Of a DNA stretch of 11,171 nt, positions 1 through 6,182 are shown piece after piece. The translations under genes were made by a program, and so were the position numbers. How positions within the stretch are numbered: position 1 is the first letter of the stretch; each line of letters starts with the position of its first letter. Source of the stretch: an uncultured Porphyromonadaceae bacterium (GTDB taxonomy: Bacteria > Bacteroidota > Bacteroidia > Bacteroidales > Muribaculaceae); contig USGZ01000019.1 in NCBI GenBank assembly GCA_900554265.1, positions 1 through 11,171 of the forward strand, given 5' to 3'. Below the pieces are notes generated by a model. The model was not told the DNA's origin and did not search any database. It saw only the letters and a program-made list of their open reading frames with translations.

Positions 1-438
1 GGCATGGCGGCGGCGCTTGCCGCGTGTGGCCTTGCGGGCTGCGGCGAAGGGGGCGGGCACGCGGACGCCGCGACCGCCTCGGACGTGGACGCCACCCATC
101 AGGTCACGATTGCGATGAGCGCCGAGAACGAGCCGGACGCCGGGTTTGACCCCTGCGTCGACTGGGGCTGCGGCGAGCACGTGCACGAGCCCCTTATCCA
201 GTCGACCCTCATCGTCACCGACGAGGACATGAACTTCGCAGGTGACCTCGCGACGGACTGGTCATGCTCGCCCGACAAGCTCACCTGGACGTTCAAGATC
301 CGCGACGACGCCACGTTCTCGGACGGCCAGGCACTCACGGCCGCGGACGTCACGTTCACCATCAACACGATCCGCGGCTCCAAGAACGCCCAGGCAGACC
401 TCTCCATGGTCGCCGACGCCACGGCGCCCGACGATACG
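1..438 (+). CDS. Solute-binding lipoprotein of a peptide/nickel ABC importer (fragment, both ends missing)
   Basis: This is the N-terminal piece of an extracytoplasmic solute-binding protein (SBP family 5), which captures peptides or nickel chelates for an ABC importer. The frame is open from base 1. The first ATG (position 4) is probably internal, because it starts inside a signal peptide that lacks its charged n-region. A lipobox, GLAGC, places the lipidated Cys at residue 13 counted from that ATG. Family-typical segments follow: an ENEPDAGFDP stretch, an EPLIQSTL segment, a DLATDW segment, the WTFKIRDDATFSDGQ block and the TAADVTFTIN block near residues 95-120. The family is normally about 500 residues, but only about 145 are present. 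Resemblance to the family fades at about position 438 and the frame stops at 451-453, where the sequence becomes antisense proB. The Cys-rich DWGCGEH element and high GC suggest a Coriobacteriia-like or other Gram-positive source rather than Bacteroidales; this is inference. Confidence 0.8.
414..438. other. Probable chimeric junction between two unrelated genes
   Basis: Read on the plus strand, the solute-binding protein sequence is plausible up to about 438 (ADATAPDDT). Read on the minus strand, glutamate 5-kinase is plausible down to about 414 (VLVSSGAVAS), and past that point it becomes nonsense that is only the antisense of the binding protein. The two reading frames therefore overlap by roughly 20-25 GC-rich bases, the size of a shared assembly k-mer. 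Both genes are interrupted at the same place and face each other tail-to-tail with no terminator or intergenic DNA. No insertion-sequence end or att-like repeat is visible. Confidence 0.7.
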
Positions 439-575
439 AGCACCACGCTGTAGCCGGCGCGGCGCAGGTCGGCGAGCTGGTCGGTCAGCGCGCTCAGGCG
501 CGTCACGTCCAGGGACCCGTCGCGGCGCGTAAGCACATTGCTGCCGATTTTTACAACTATTCTTTCCTTTTGCAT
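414..575 (-). CDS. proB: Glutamate 5-kinase, N-terminal fragment
   Basis: Glutamate 5-kinase phosphorylates glutamate in the first step of proline biosynthesis in the cytosol. About 54 codons are present. They show the amino-acid-kinase opening: ERIVVKIGSNVLTR at residues 4-17 holds the phosphate-binding VKIGSN element, and VVLVSSGAVAS at residues 44-54 is the conserved second strand and glycine turn. The family is about 250-370 residues, so most of the gene is missing. The break coincides with the junction to the binding-protein fragment. The ATG at 575 lies 21 bp after the dnaX stop on the same strand, so dnaX-proB is probably one transcript. No Shine-Dalgarno sequence is seen, as usual in Bacteroidetes. 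The antisense continuation down to position 99 is not part of ProB. Confidence 0.85.
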
Positions 576-596
576 TTCAATACGTTAAAGGCTGCG

Positions 597-2360
597 TCAG
601 CCCAGGCGCAGCTTGTACTTCCTGATCATGGCGGCGAACTCGGGGTTCTTCTCGAGCATGTAGGCCAGCACGCGCTGCTCGGGCCAGTAGGCCGGCGCGA
701 GCTCGCCTTCATTGAGGACCAGGGTGAAGTCGACGGTCGAATTCCCCAGCCGCTCGCGCAGGAAACTGACCACCTTGGGCTTCTCGCGCTCCATGATTTC
801 CATCTGGATGGGCGCGGTGATTGTCAGCAGATAGCTGCCGTCGGGCTGCCGGACGGGCTCGGTGGCGGCGATGATGCTGTTGACCAGGGCCTCGGCGGGA
901 TTCGCCGGAGCGAAGGCGCGCCAGGCTTCGGCCAGGTCGGCGGCGGTGTAGGGCTTGTCCGCCGCGGGTTCAGGGGCGGCCTGAGGCGTCGCCGTAGCGG
1001 GTTCGGAGCGGCGCATCGCCGCGGCATTTGCCAGGCTCATGCCGCCCATGGCATAGCCGCCGGCGGCATGGCGTGCCGTAGGGCGTACGGCGGCATGGTC
1101 GGCCGGGGCCGCTGTGCTTGTTTTTGCTGTCGTAGTCGCGCCTGCCGCAGGCTGAGGTGCGGCCGCGGCGCGGGTGGCCGGGGCTGCGGGCGCCGCGGCC
1201 GGTGTCGGAGTGCTCGCTTTCAGTGGCTTCAACTGCCCCCCGTCGTCTCCGTCATTTTCGGACGAGGGGCTGAGTAATTGGCACAGCCTGATGAGCGTCA
1301 GCTCTATTAGGAATTGCTTGTTGGTGGCCTGCCGGAAGTTGAAGTCCGCCTCGTTGCAGAACTCCATGGCCTTATATATAAAGGTGGGATGGAGCCTGGC
1401 GGCGAGTTCGGCCATGTGCTGCCGCGCGTCGTCGGGGGCCTCGGCCAGGGTGATGGTCTGCGGGTTGCCGCAAACCATGATGTCGCGCAGATAAAGCCCC
1501 AGGCCGTTGATGAAGAACTGCGAGTCGAAGCCCTTGTCGCGTATCTCCTTGTATATCAGCAGCGCCGCCGGCACGTCCTGGGCCAGGAAAGCCTCGAGCA
1601 GGCGGTCGTAGACGGTCGAATCGAGCACGTTGAGGTTCTCGACGGTGGCGGCGTAGGTGATGTTGCCCTGGGTGCAGGCGGCCACCTGGTCGAAAATCGA
1701 CAGGGCGTCGCGCATGGCGCCGTCGGCCTTGCGGGCGATGATGCTCAGCGCCGCCGGTTCGGCCTGGATGCCCTCGTTGGCGGCCACCTTGAGCATGTGG
1801 CTCACCATGTCCGGGATGCCGATGCGGTTGAAGTCGTAGATCTGGCAGCGGCTCAGAATCGTAGGCAGAATCTTGTGCTTCTCGGTCGTGGCGAGGATGA
1901 ACACCGCATGTGCCGGCGGCTCCTCGAGCGTCTTGAGGAAGGCGTTGAAGGCCGCGGCCGTGAGCATATGGACCTCATCGATGATGAACACGCGGTAGCG
2001 CCCCACCACCGGAGGCACCATGACCTGGTCGATAAGGTCCTTGATGTCGTCGACACCGTTGTGCGAGGCGGCGTCCAGCTCGATGATGTTCAGCGAGCGG
2101 CCCTCGTTGAACTGGCGGCAGGAGTCGCACTCGTTGCAGGCCTCGCCGTTCGGTGTCCGCGAGGTGCAGTTGATAGTTTTGGCGAAAATACGCGCGCACG
2201 AAGTCTTGCCGACGCCGCGGCCGCCGCAGAAGAGATACGCGTGGGCCAGCTTGTCGGTGGCTATGGCGTTCTTCAGGGTGGTCGTCAGCGCCCGCTGACC
2301 AACTACGGAGTCGAACGTCGTCGGGCGGTATTTCCGCGCTGATACAATATATTGTTCCAT
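597..2360 (-). CDS. dnaX: DNA polymerase III subunit gamma/tau
   Basis: DnaX is the AAA+ ATPase subunit of the replicative clamp-loader complex. I place the start at 2360 (MEQYIVSARKYRPTTF), giving 587 residues, because Bacteroidetes homologues begin at this point; the upstream ATG at 2393 would add 11 unconserved residues and read through a hairpin. In this numbering the Walker A motif GRGVGKT lies at about 47-53. The zinc-module cysteines are at 65, 75, 78 and 81, Walker B (IIDEVH) at about 126-131, sensor 1 (ATTE) at about 157-160, the SRC motif at 170-172 and sensor 2 (GAMRD) near 214-218. The clamp-loader collar follows to about 365. A low-complexity Ala/Pro/Thr linker (about 380-470) leads to a C-terminal domain that would hold the tau-like part. 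The gene looks intact. I saw no obvious A-rich slippery site for a frameshifted gamma product. High GC matches the GH3 gene and differs from the upstream operon. Confidence 0.96.
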   Translation of the reverse strand: MEQYIVSARKYRPTTFDSVVGQRALTTTLKNAIATDKLAHAYLFCGGRGVGKTSCARIFAKTINCTSRTPNGEACNECDSCRQFNEGRSLNIIELDAASHNGVDDIKDLIDQVMVPPVVGRYRVFIIDEVHMLTAAAFNAFLKTLEEPPAHAVFILATTEKHKILPTILSRCQIYDFNRIGIPDMVSHMLKVAANEGIQAEPAALSIIARKADGAMRDALSIFDQVAACTQGNITYAATVENLNVLDSTVYDRLLEAFLAQDVPAALLIYKEIRDKGFDSQFFINGLGLYLRDIMVCGNPQTITLAEAPDDARQHMAELAARLHPTFIYKAMEFCNEADFNFRQATNKQFLIELTLIRLCQLLSPSSENDGDDGGQLKPLKASTPTPAAAPAAPATRAAAAPQPAAGATTTAKTSTAAPADHAAVRPTARHAAGGYAMGGMSLANAAAMRRSEPATATPQAAPEPAADKPYTAADLAEAWRAFAPANPAEALVNSIIAATEPVRQPDGSYLLTITAPIQMEIMEREKPKVVSFLRERLGNSTVDFTLVLNEGELAPAYWPEQRVLAYMLEKNPEFAAMIRKYKLRLG

Positions 2361-2370
2361 TTGCAAATCC

Positions 2371-2386
2371 GCAAGCCCGCGCTTGC
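2371..2386 (-). other. Small hairpin in the dnaX leader
   Basis: A perfect 6-bp inverted repeat, GCAAGC / GCTTGC, closes a CCGC loop. It sits 10 bases upstream of the chosen dnaX start and just downstream of a candidate -7 box, so it would form near the 5' end of the mRNA. It could modulate translation or be chance; the stem is short. Confidence 0.35.
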
Positions 2387-2390
2387 AGTG

Positions 2391-2398
2391 CAAATATA
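2391..2398 (-). promoter_or_regulatory. Candidate -7 box for dnaX-proB
   Basis: On the minus strand the sequence is TATATTTG, a full match to the Bacteroidetes primary-sigma -7 consensus TAnnTTTG. Initiation about 7 bases downstream would give a leader of roughly 24 nt before the dnaX ATG at 2360. No good TTTG -33 element lies 19-21 bases upstream, so support rests on the -7 box and position alone. Confidence 0.4.
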
Positions 2399-2463
2399 CG
2401 CCAAAAACTTGAAAACTCCGCCCTCCCCCGGCAAATAAGTTTAATTGCGCGGCGAAAGCTCTG
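2399..2463 (-). other. Short gap between the accessory operon and dnaX, possible weak terminator
   Basis: This is the short non-coding gap between the stop of the last operon gene (2464) and the dnaX promoter. It contains an inverted repeat AAACTT (2405-2410) / AAGTTT (2437-2442) separated by a GC-rich 26-nt loop, and on the minus strand the 3' arm is followed by two more T residues. As an intrinsic terminator this is weak. The operon may end here or read through into dnaX. Confidence 0.2.
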
Positions 2464-3225
2464 CTACAGGCCTATATAGCGGAATTCCTCAATAAGGTCG
2501 GCAAAATCCGGGGCCTCTCTTTCGTCTTCAGCGGTATTGACCTGTTCTAAAGCCTCAGTCACAATCTTGCCCAACCGTTCGTAGATGAAGTAATTTGACA
2601 CATTCAATCTGGTTTTCAAGATATTCAGCTTGTTATCAGCGTCTTCCCGCCAATCATAGAAATACACCATGTTTGTGCGCCGTCCATCATCCCTGATGCT
2701 TTTCAATACGCGCAATACCTCGTGATTCAAATTATCCATTTGTTCCAGCCCAGGCAGAAATCTTTCATTCGCTTCCCTTGTTCGGGAATCGCGTATTGAT
2801 TTAATTGCATCAACGCCCGTCCGTATCTGGTGTGGAGTAGTGACATACCTGAACAAATTCTTCGCATAGTAAGCTTTGATACTGTCTGCACTGGAAAGCT
2901 GTCCGGACATAACGTTGTTGGCACGTCGCAACGAATCGATTTGCACTTGAAAAGATCTATTTTGACATTGCAGGCTCACCTCGTTTCCACGGATAATAGC
3001 ATAATCTTCTTCAAGGCGTATGAGTCTCTCCTGAAGAGAGTCTATAAGGTACTGCGCATCTTGCAATTGTGCCTTGAAAATTAATTCCTCCGGCATACTT
3101 GCAACAACGGTATCTTGCACCACGGAAATGCTGTCCCACTCTAAGTCATCAAAATCGTCCTCTGCCGACACAGCAAATGCTACAGATACCAGCAATAGTA
3201 CTAACGCATTAAGTTTCTTTACCAT
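2464..3225 (-). CDS. Secreted coiled-coil periplasmic protein (operon gene 5)
   Basis: I do not recognise a family. The 253-residue protein opens with a type I signal peptide: KK at residues 3-4, a hydrophobic core at about 6-19, and predicted cleavage after VSA at residue 21, just before an acidic EDDFDD stretch. Residues about 48-115 have heptad-like spacing (LIDSLQERLIRLEEDY; FQVQIDSLRRAN), so a coiled coil is likely. The rest is charged and predicted helical, ending in a conserved-looking acidic segment DFADLIEEFRYIGL. After signal removal no membrane segment remains, so the protein should be free in the periplasm or held by partners. Only one cysteine (residue 87) is left, so no internal disulfide is possible. 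It starts 15 bp after the preceding gene, with no Shine-Dalgarno. I infer a periplasmic subunit or adaptor for the membrane proteins encoded upstream. Confidence 0.8.
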   Translation of the reverse strand: MVKKLNALVLLLVSVAFAVSAEDDFDDLEWDSISVVQDTVVASMPEELIFKAQLQDAQYLIDSLQERLIRLEEDYAIIRGNEVSLQCQNRSFQVQIDSLRRANNVMSGQLSSADSIKAYYAKNLFRYVTTPHQIRTGVDAIKSIRDSRTREANERFLPGLEQMDNLNHEVLRVLKSIRDDGRRTNMVYFYDWREDADNKLNILKTRLNVSNYFIYERLGKIVTEALEQVNTAEDEREAPDFADLIEEFRYIGL

Positions 3226-3240
3226 ACTAAATATGCTGAA

Positions 3241-4128
3241 TTATTCAGCGGCTGCAGACCGGGCCTCTAACGCCCTCTTTGCTTCCTCTATGTTACTGCT
3301 CAGATTAGCCTGAAGATTTTCGGCACTTTCAACGTTGCTGGCATAAACTCGGTTTCGAATACCTTCTTTAAAATTTTGAATCGATGCCGATATAGTGCGC
3401 CCACAACTTTCCAGTTCCCCTTCAGTTGAATAATCCGTTTCTCTCATAGCGTCTATTTTAGTCTTGATATAATTTACATGAGACCAGGTAAGACGGGATT
3501 TCATATTGCGGTGTTTTTCGGCTATCTCTACATTATTATTTAGCTTCGGGTGCAAAGCCATAAAGTTATTAGCTTCATTGATAATCTGACGGGCACTCTC
3601 GTAATTTACAGTTCTCCCAAAACTCTTTTTACACAACCTCAAGCCTTCCTTATATTCACTATCTATCTCGCGTAGTGCCATATAGCATGAATCACCATGA
3701 TTGTCCATTGCCGCTGTTGTGCCATTGGCCAACTTATATTGCTTCAATGTCTGCATCTGATTCAGAGCAAACTGCAAATTTGAATAACTCCAGGAGGAAG
3801 CATTATCATATATTCGCCGGAACTTCGCATAAGTTCTACTCGCAGAATCTGAAACAAGAGCCCGGATATTCCTATCATAGACTCTCGATTCAATCTGACG
3901 TTCCCGCAAACATAATTCATTGAAATCCAGTGCACGCCTGAAATCCGCAGCAAAGGCGCCGTCATTATATACCTCAGTCAGGCTGTCGGCTTGAAGCGAT
4001 ATCACCGGACTCAAGTTCGGCTCACTCGGGGCTGAGACACTCGCAGTATTTATCATTAAAGTAATGGCCCCAATTATAAGACCAATGGCTAATACCAAGA
4101 GTGCTATTTTATAGACATTCTGTTTCAT
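3241..4128 (-). CDS. Single-TM helical periplasmic protein (operon gene 4)
   Basis: This 295-residue protein is of unknown family. One membrane segment (about residues 7-26, IALLVLAIGLIIGAITLMI) follows a short Lys-containing N-terminus, and no clear signal-peptidase site follows, so it is probably anchored with the N-terminus inside and about 265 residues in the periplasm. The periplasmic part is almost entirely predicted helix with many Arg/Lys/Glu residues. Four cysteines (about 73, 148, 166 and 242) could form disulfides. It ends in an Ala-rich tail (EARSAAAE). The ATG overlaps the stop of the previous gene as ATGA (4125-4128), which indicates translational coupling and stoichiometric production with the bitopic partner. 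A weak GGAG lies 10 bases upstream of the start. The layout resembles an inner-membrane anchored periplasmic arm; no enzyme motif is visible. Confidence 0.82.
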   Translation of the reverse strand: MKQNVYKIALLVLAIGLIIGAITLMINTASVSAPSEPNLSPVISLQADSLTEVYNDGAFAADFRRALDFNELCLRERQIESRVYDRNIRALVSDSASRTYAKFRRIYDNASSWSYSNLQFALNQMQTLKQYKLANGTTAAMDNHGDSCYMALREIDSEYKEGLRLCKKSFGRTVNYESARQIINEANNFMALHPKLNNNVEIAEKHRNMKSRLTWSHVNYIKTKIDAMRETDYSTEGELESCGRTISASIQNFKEGIRNRVYASNVESAENLQANLSSNIEEAKRALEARSAAAE

Positions 4129-6182
4129 CGTACGGCGTCTCCAAACTGATTAACTGAAGATGGTTCTTGCTGGGGTGCATTAACGCTTGTCCCCCCAGAT
4201 GTGCCACCATTCACTTTACTTTTAAGCCAATTCAAGTATCTTCGGTCGTAAGGATGCAATTCTCCGTCATTTGAATACTTTTTATCTACAAGATTCGTAT
4301 CTTTATATTGTTGTAAATCGGCCACCAGAGTTCTTAGGTCCTGGCTACGCTGTTCTTCCGGTACTATAGCATTGAGTTCGGTCAGAAAGTCCTTGATTCT
4401 ACCGGTGTTCAATGTATCATATATCTCTTTCAGCCCTATGGGGGTCATATCGCTCTCTTTCCAAACTTTATTTTCATAAAGATATCGAATTTTGGAATTC
4501 TCAGCATTCTGCTCTACATCGTTCGTTGCGGCGACTCCTCCTCGCTCATCAATATTCGGCCTGGTCCCTATATTATCCCGAGAGTTAAGAAACGCTACGT
4601 ACCTGTCAATATTTATTGTGTCGCCTCTTATGGCTGTGTTCGGGTTTATGGTTTTGGGATAGGGATTGTTCTGTATCGCATTGATAATATTGCGTAGACG
4701 CTCCGAGCCGGCTTGCATGCTTATCAATTCGGGTTTACAGATTACTGCAGAATTGTATTCTACCATTGCATCAAACAGCCCCCGGAGTTCAGGAATCTGT
4801 TCCATCTCTGAGCGGATGAATACACTGTGATTCACATAATCGAGGGCGCTTGTAATGCGAGGCTCCGAGCTGGATTCAACGTCAGTCGGGAAGAGGTGCT
4901 GATACAATAATGTCAAGCCCACACCGACTCCAATCAGAAGCAGCGAAAGAACTGTAACAATTAGGGTGTATACATACTTGGGCATCTTCTTCTTTGGCTT
5001 GTCTATGCCCGCATCATAATCCGGTATGTACTCCACTCCGTTGAGTGTTTGCCGCACTTTGTAACCATACAGCTCAGGAGCTATGTTGGCCTCGGGCATG
5101 TTCCTTCCTTTCAGAATTATATCCGCTCTTGCACCACCAGGCAGCGCTATTGTTCCTTTGTATTCCTGAACCTTTCTCTCCAAGTATATGGTCTCAACAG
5201 TGATATCCAGAGGCATAAACGGCTGGTCCTTTGGTTCCTCATATCCGTCGGCTCTAACACAGAGACTTGCTTCGTCAGCAGCATTGACCGATATCGGGCG
5301 ATTGCCCAACGGCCGGCTATTGACTCTGATATCTACACTCTGTATAGTAATACAGTTCTCATCCAGCACTTTGAAATTTCGGCTTGAAATATCACGCGTG
5401 AACGGCTGGGCACCATTGATGGAAATAGACTTCCCGTCAATAATCGGCTGCACGGTGAATTTTACAGGATTGCAGGGTTGCCGGCGAGCCTCTACATCCA
5501 AAGGAGTCCCACTGAGCACCTTCATGGGGGCTGTGAACGGCTTGTCGTTTACATACAACGTTACCCCGCCAATCTTCCACTTCCTTTCCATTTCCTCTTG
5601 TGTCGGAGGCTTGATGGTAATCGGGCGCTCAAGTTGTTTGCCGCTGATATCCTCGGTGTTAATAGATTCTTCCTGTCCGTCGGCAATTATCACGCCCTTG
5701 TATTCGCTATTAAACTGCTGATATCCGACCAACGAAAGAAATTCGCCCAAATCGCGTTTGTTTTTATCGAACACAGCCATCTTCGCCGCATCTCTGTTCG
5801 ACGAAGTGTATACCAGCGACTTGCGTTCGCCATACTCGACTTCGGTCAAACTTCGCAGACCATCTTTATCTCGTCTCGCAGAACAATCGACAAAGCAATT
5901 GACAATTTCAACAAGTTTTTTTGGCGAAATATCCGCAGATGCCGGCACATATAGAAAATAGGCACGGTTATCATTATCTCGTCCGGATTTACGCCTTACG
6001 TAACAATACAGCACACCTGACTCTAATATTTGAATGAAAGTCAGCGTATTCTGTTCGTTAGTTATATAGGCAAAAAATGACCTGACGTCATCTACATAGC
6101 CGTCCCATTCAATAGACCCATTAATGAATTCAGGTTCTCTATCTCCTGTATAGGTCGTTTTTAGAGCGATGCCAATTTTCAT
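4125..6182 (-). CDS. Bitopic GTPase-partner protein with PEGA-like repeats (operon gene 3)
   Basis: This is a 685-residue protein with about 400 cytosolic residues, one membrane segment (about 403-427, after a basic KPKKKMPK stop) and about 255 periplasmic residues. Residues 1-~160 form a separate alpha/beta-looking domain (IEWDGYV, AYFLYVPAS, LGEFLSLVGY). Residues about 205-330 hold two related beta-rich units, each with an N-x-(R/K)-P core (VNDKPF at 211-216; VNSRPL at 287-292); the second ends in a DGYEE turn as in PEGA surface domains. A third beta-rich stretch (about 340-380) precedes the membrane. The periplasmic part looks helical and ends in a Gly/Ser/Gln-rich tail. The start at 6182 overlaps the stop of the GTPase gene (ATGA) and has a full AAAGGAGGT upstream. 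The immediate coupling to the GTPase suggests a direct partner that relays its state across the membrane. The first domain may be a GTPase-associated module (GAP1-N-like), but this is unproven. Confidence 0.82.
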   Translation of the reverse strand: MKIGIALKTTYTGDREPEFINGSIEWDGYVDDVRSFFAYITNEQNTLTFIQILESGVLYCYVRRKSGRDNDNRAYFLYVPASADISPKKLVEIVNCFVDCSARRDKDGLRSLTEVEYGERKSLVYTSSNRDAAKMAVFDKNKRDLGEFLSLVGYQQFNSEYKGVIIADGQEESINTEDISGKQLERPITIKPPTQEEMERKWKIGGVTLYVNDKPFTAPMKVLSGTPLDVEARRQPCNPVKFTVQPIIDGKSISINGAQPFTRDISSRNFKVLDENCITIQSVDIRVNSRPLGNRPISVNAADEASLCVRADGYEEPKDQPFMPLDITVETIYLERKVQEYKGTIALPGGARADIILKGRNMPEANIAPELYGYKVRQTLNGVEYIPDYDAGIDKPKKKMPKYVYTLIVTVLSLLLIGVGVGLTLLYQHLFPTDVESSSEPRITSALDYVNHSVFIRSEMEQIPELRGLFDAMVEYNSAVICKPELISMQAGSERLRNIINAIQNNPYPKTINPNTAIRGDTINIDRYVAFLNSRDNIGTRPNIDERGGVAATNDVEQNAENSKIRYLYENKVWKESDMTPIGLKEIYDTLNTGRIKDFLTELNAIVPEEQRSQDLRTLVADLQQYKDTNLVDKKYSNDGELHPYDRRYLNWLKSKVNGGTSGGTSVNAPQQEPSSVNQFGDAVR

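Noticed and set aside
99..413. Continuation of the minus-strand proB frame down to 99, which would make a novel fused protein
   Set aside because: Beyond ~414 the translation loses all kinase features and is simply antisense of the binding-protein fragment.
264..1277. Long plus-strand frame opposite the end of dnaX
   Set aside because: It crosses the chimeric junction, is Gly/Arg/Ala-rich and is a high-GC shadow of dnaX.
1314..2342. 342-codon plus-strand frame opposite the dnaX ATPase domain
   Set aside because: Low-complexity V/G/A/E/R composition, no motif, and fully antisense to a well-conserved gene.
2361..2393. Upstream ATG at 2393 as the dnaX start
   Set aside because: It adds unconserved residues, overlaps the candidate promoter and a hairpin, and Bacteroidetes DnaX proteins start at the later Met.
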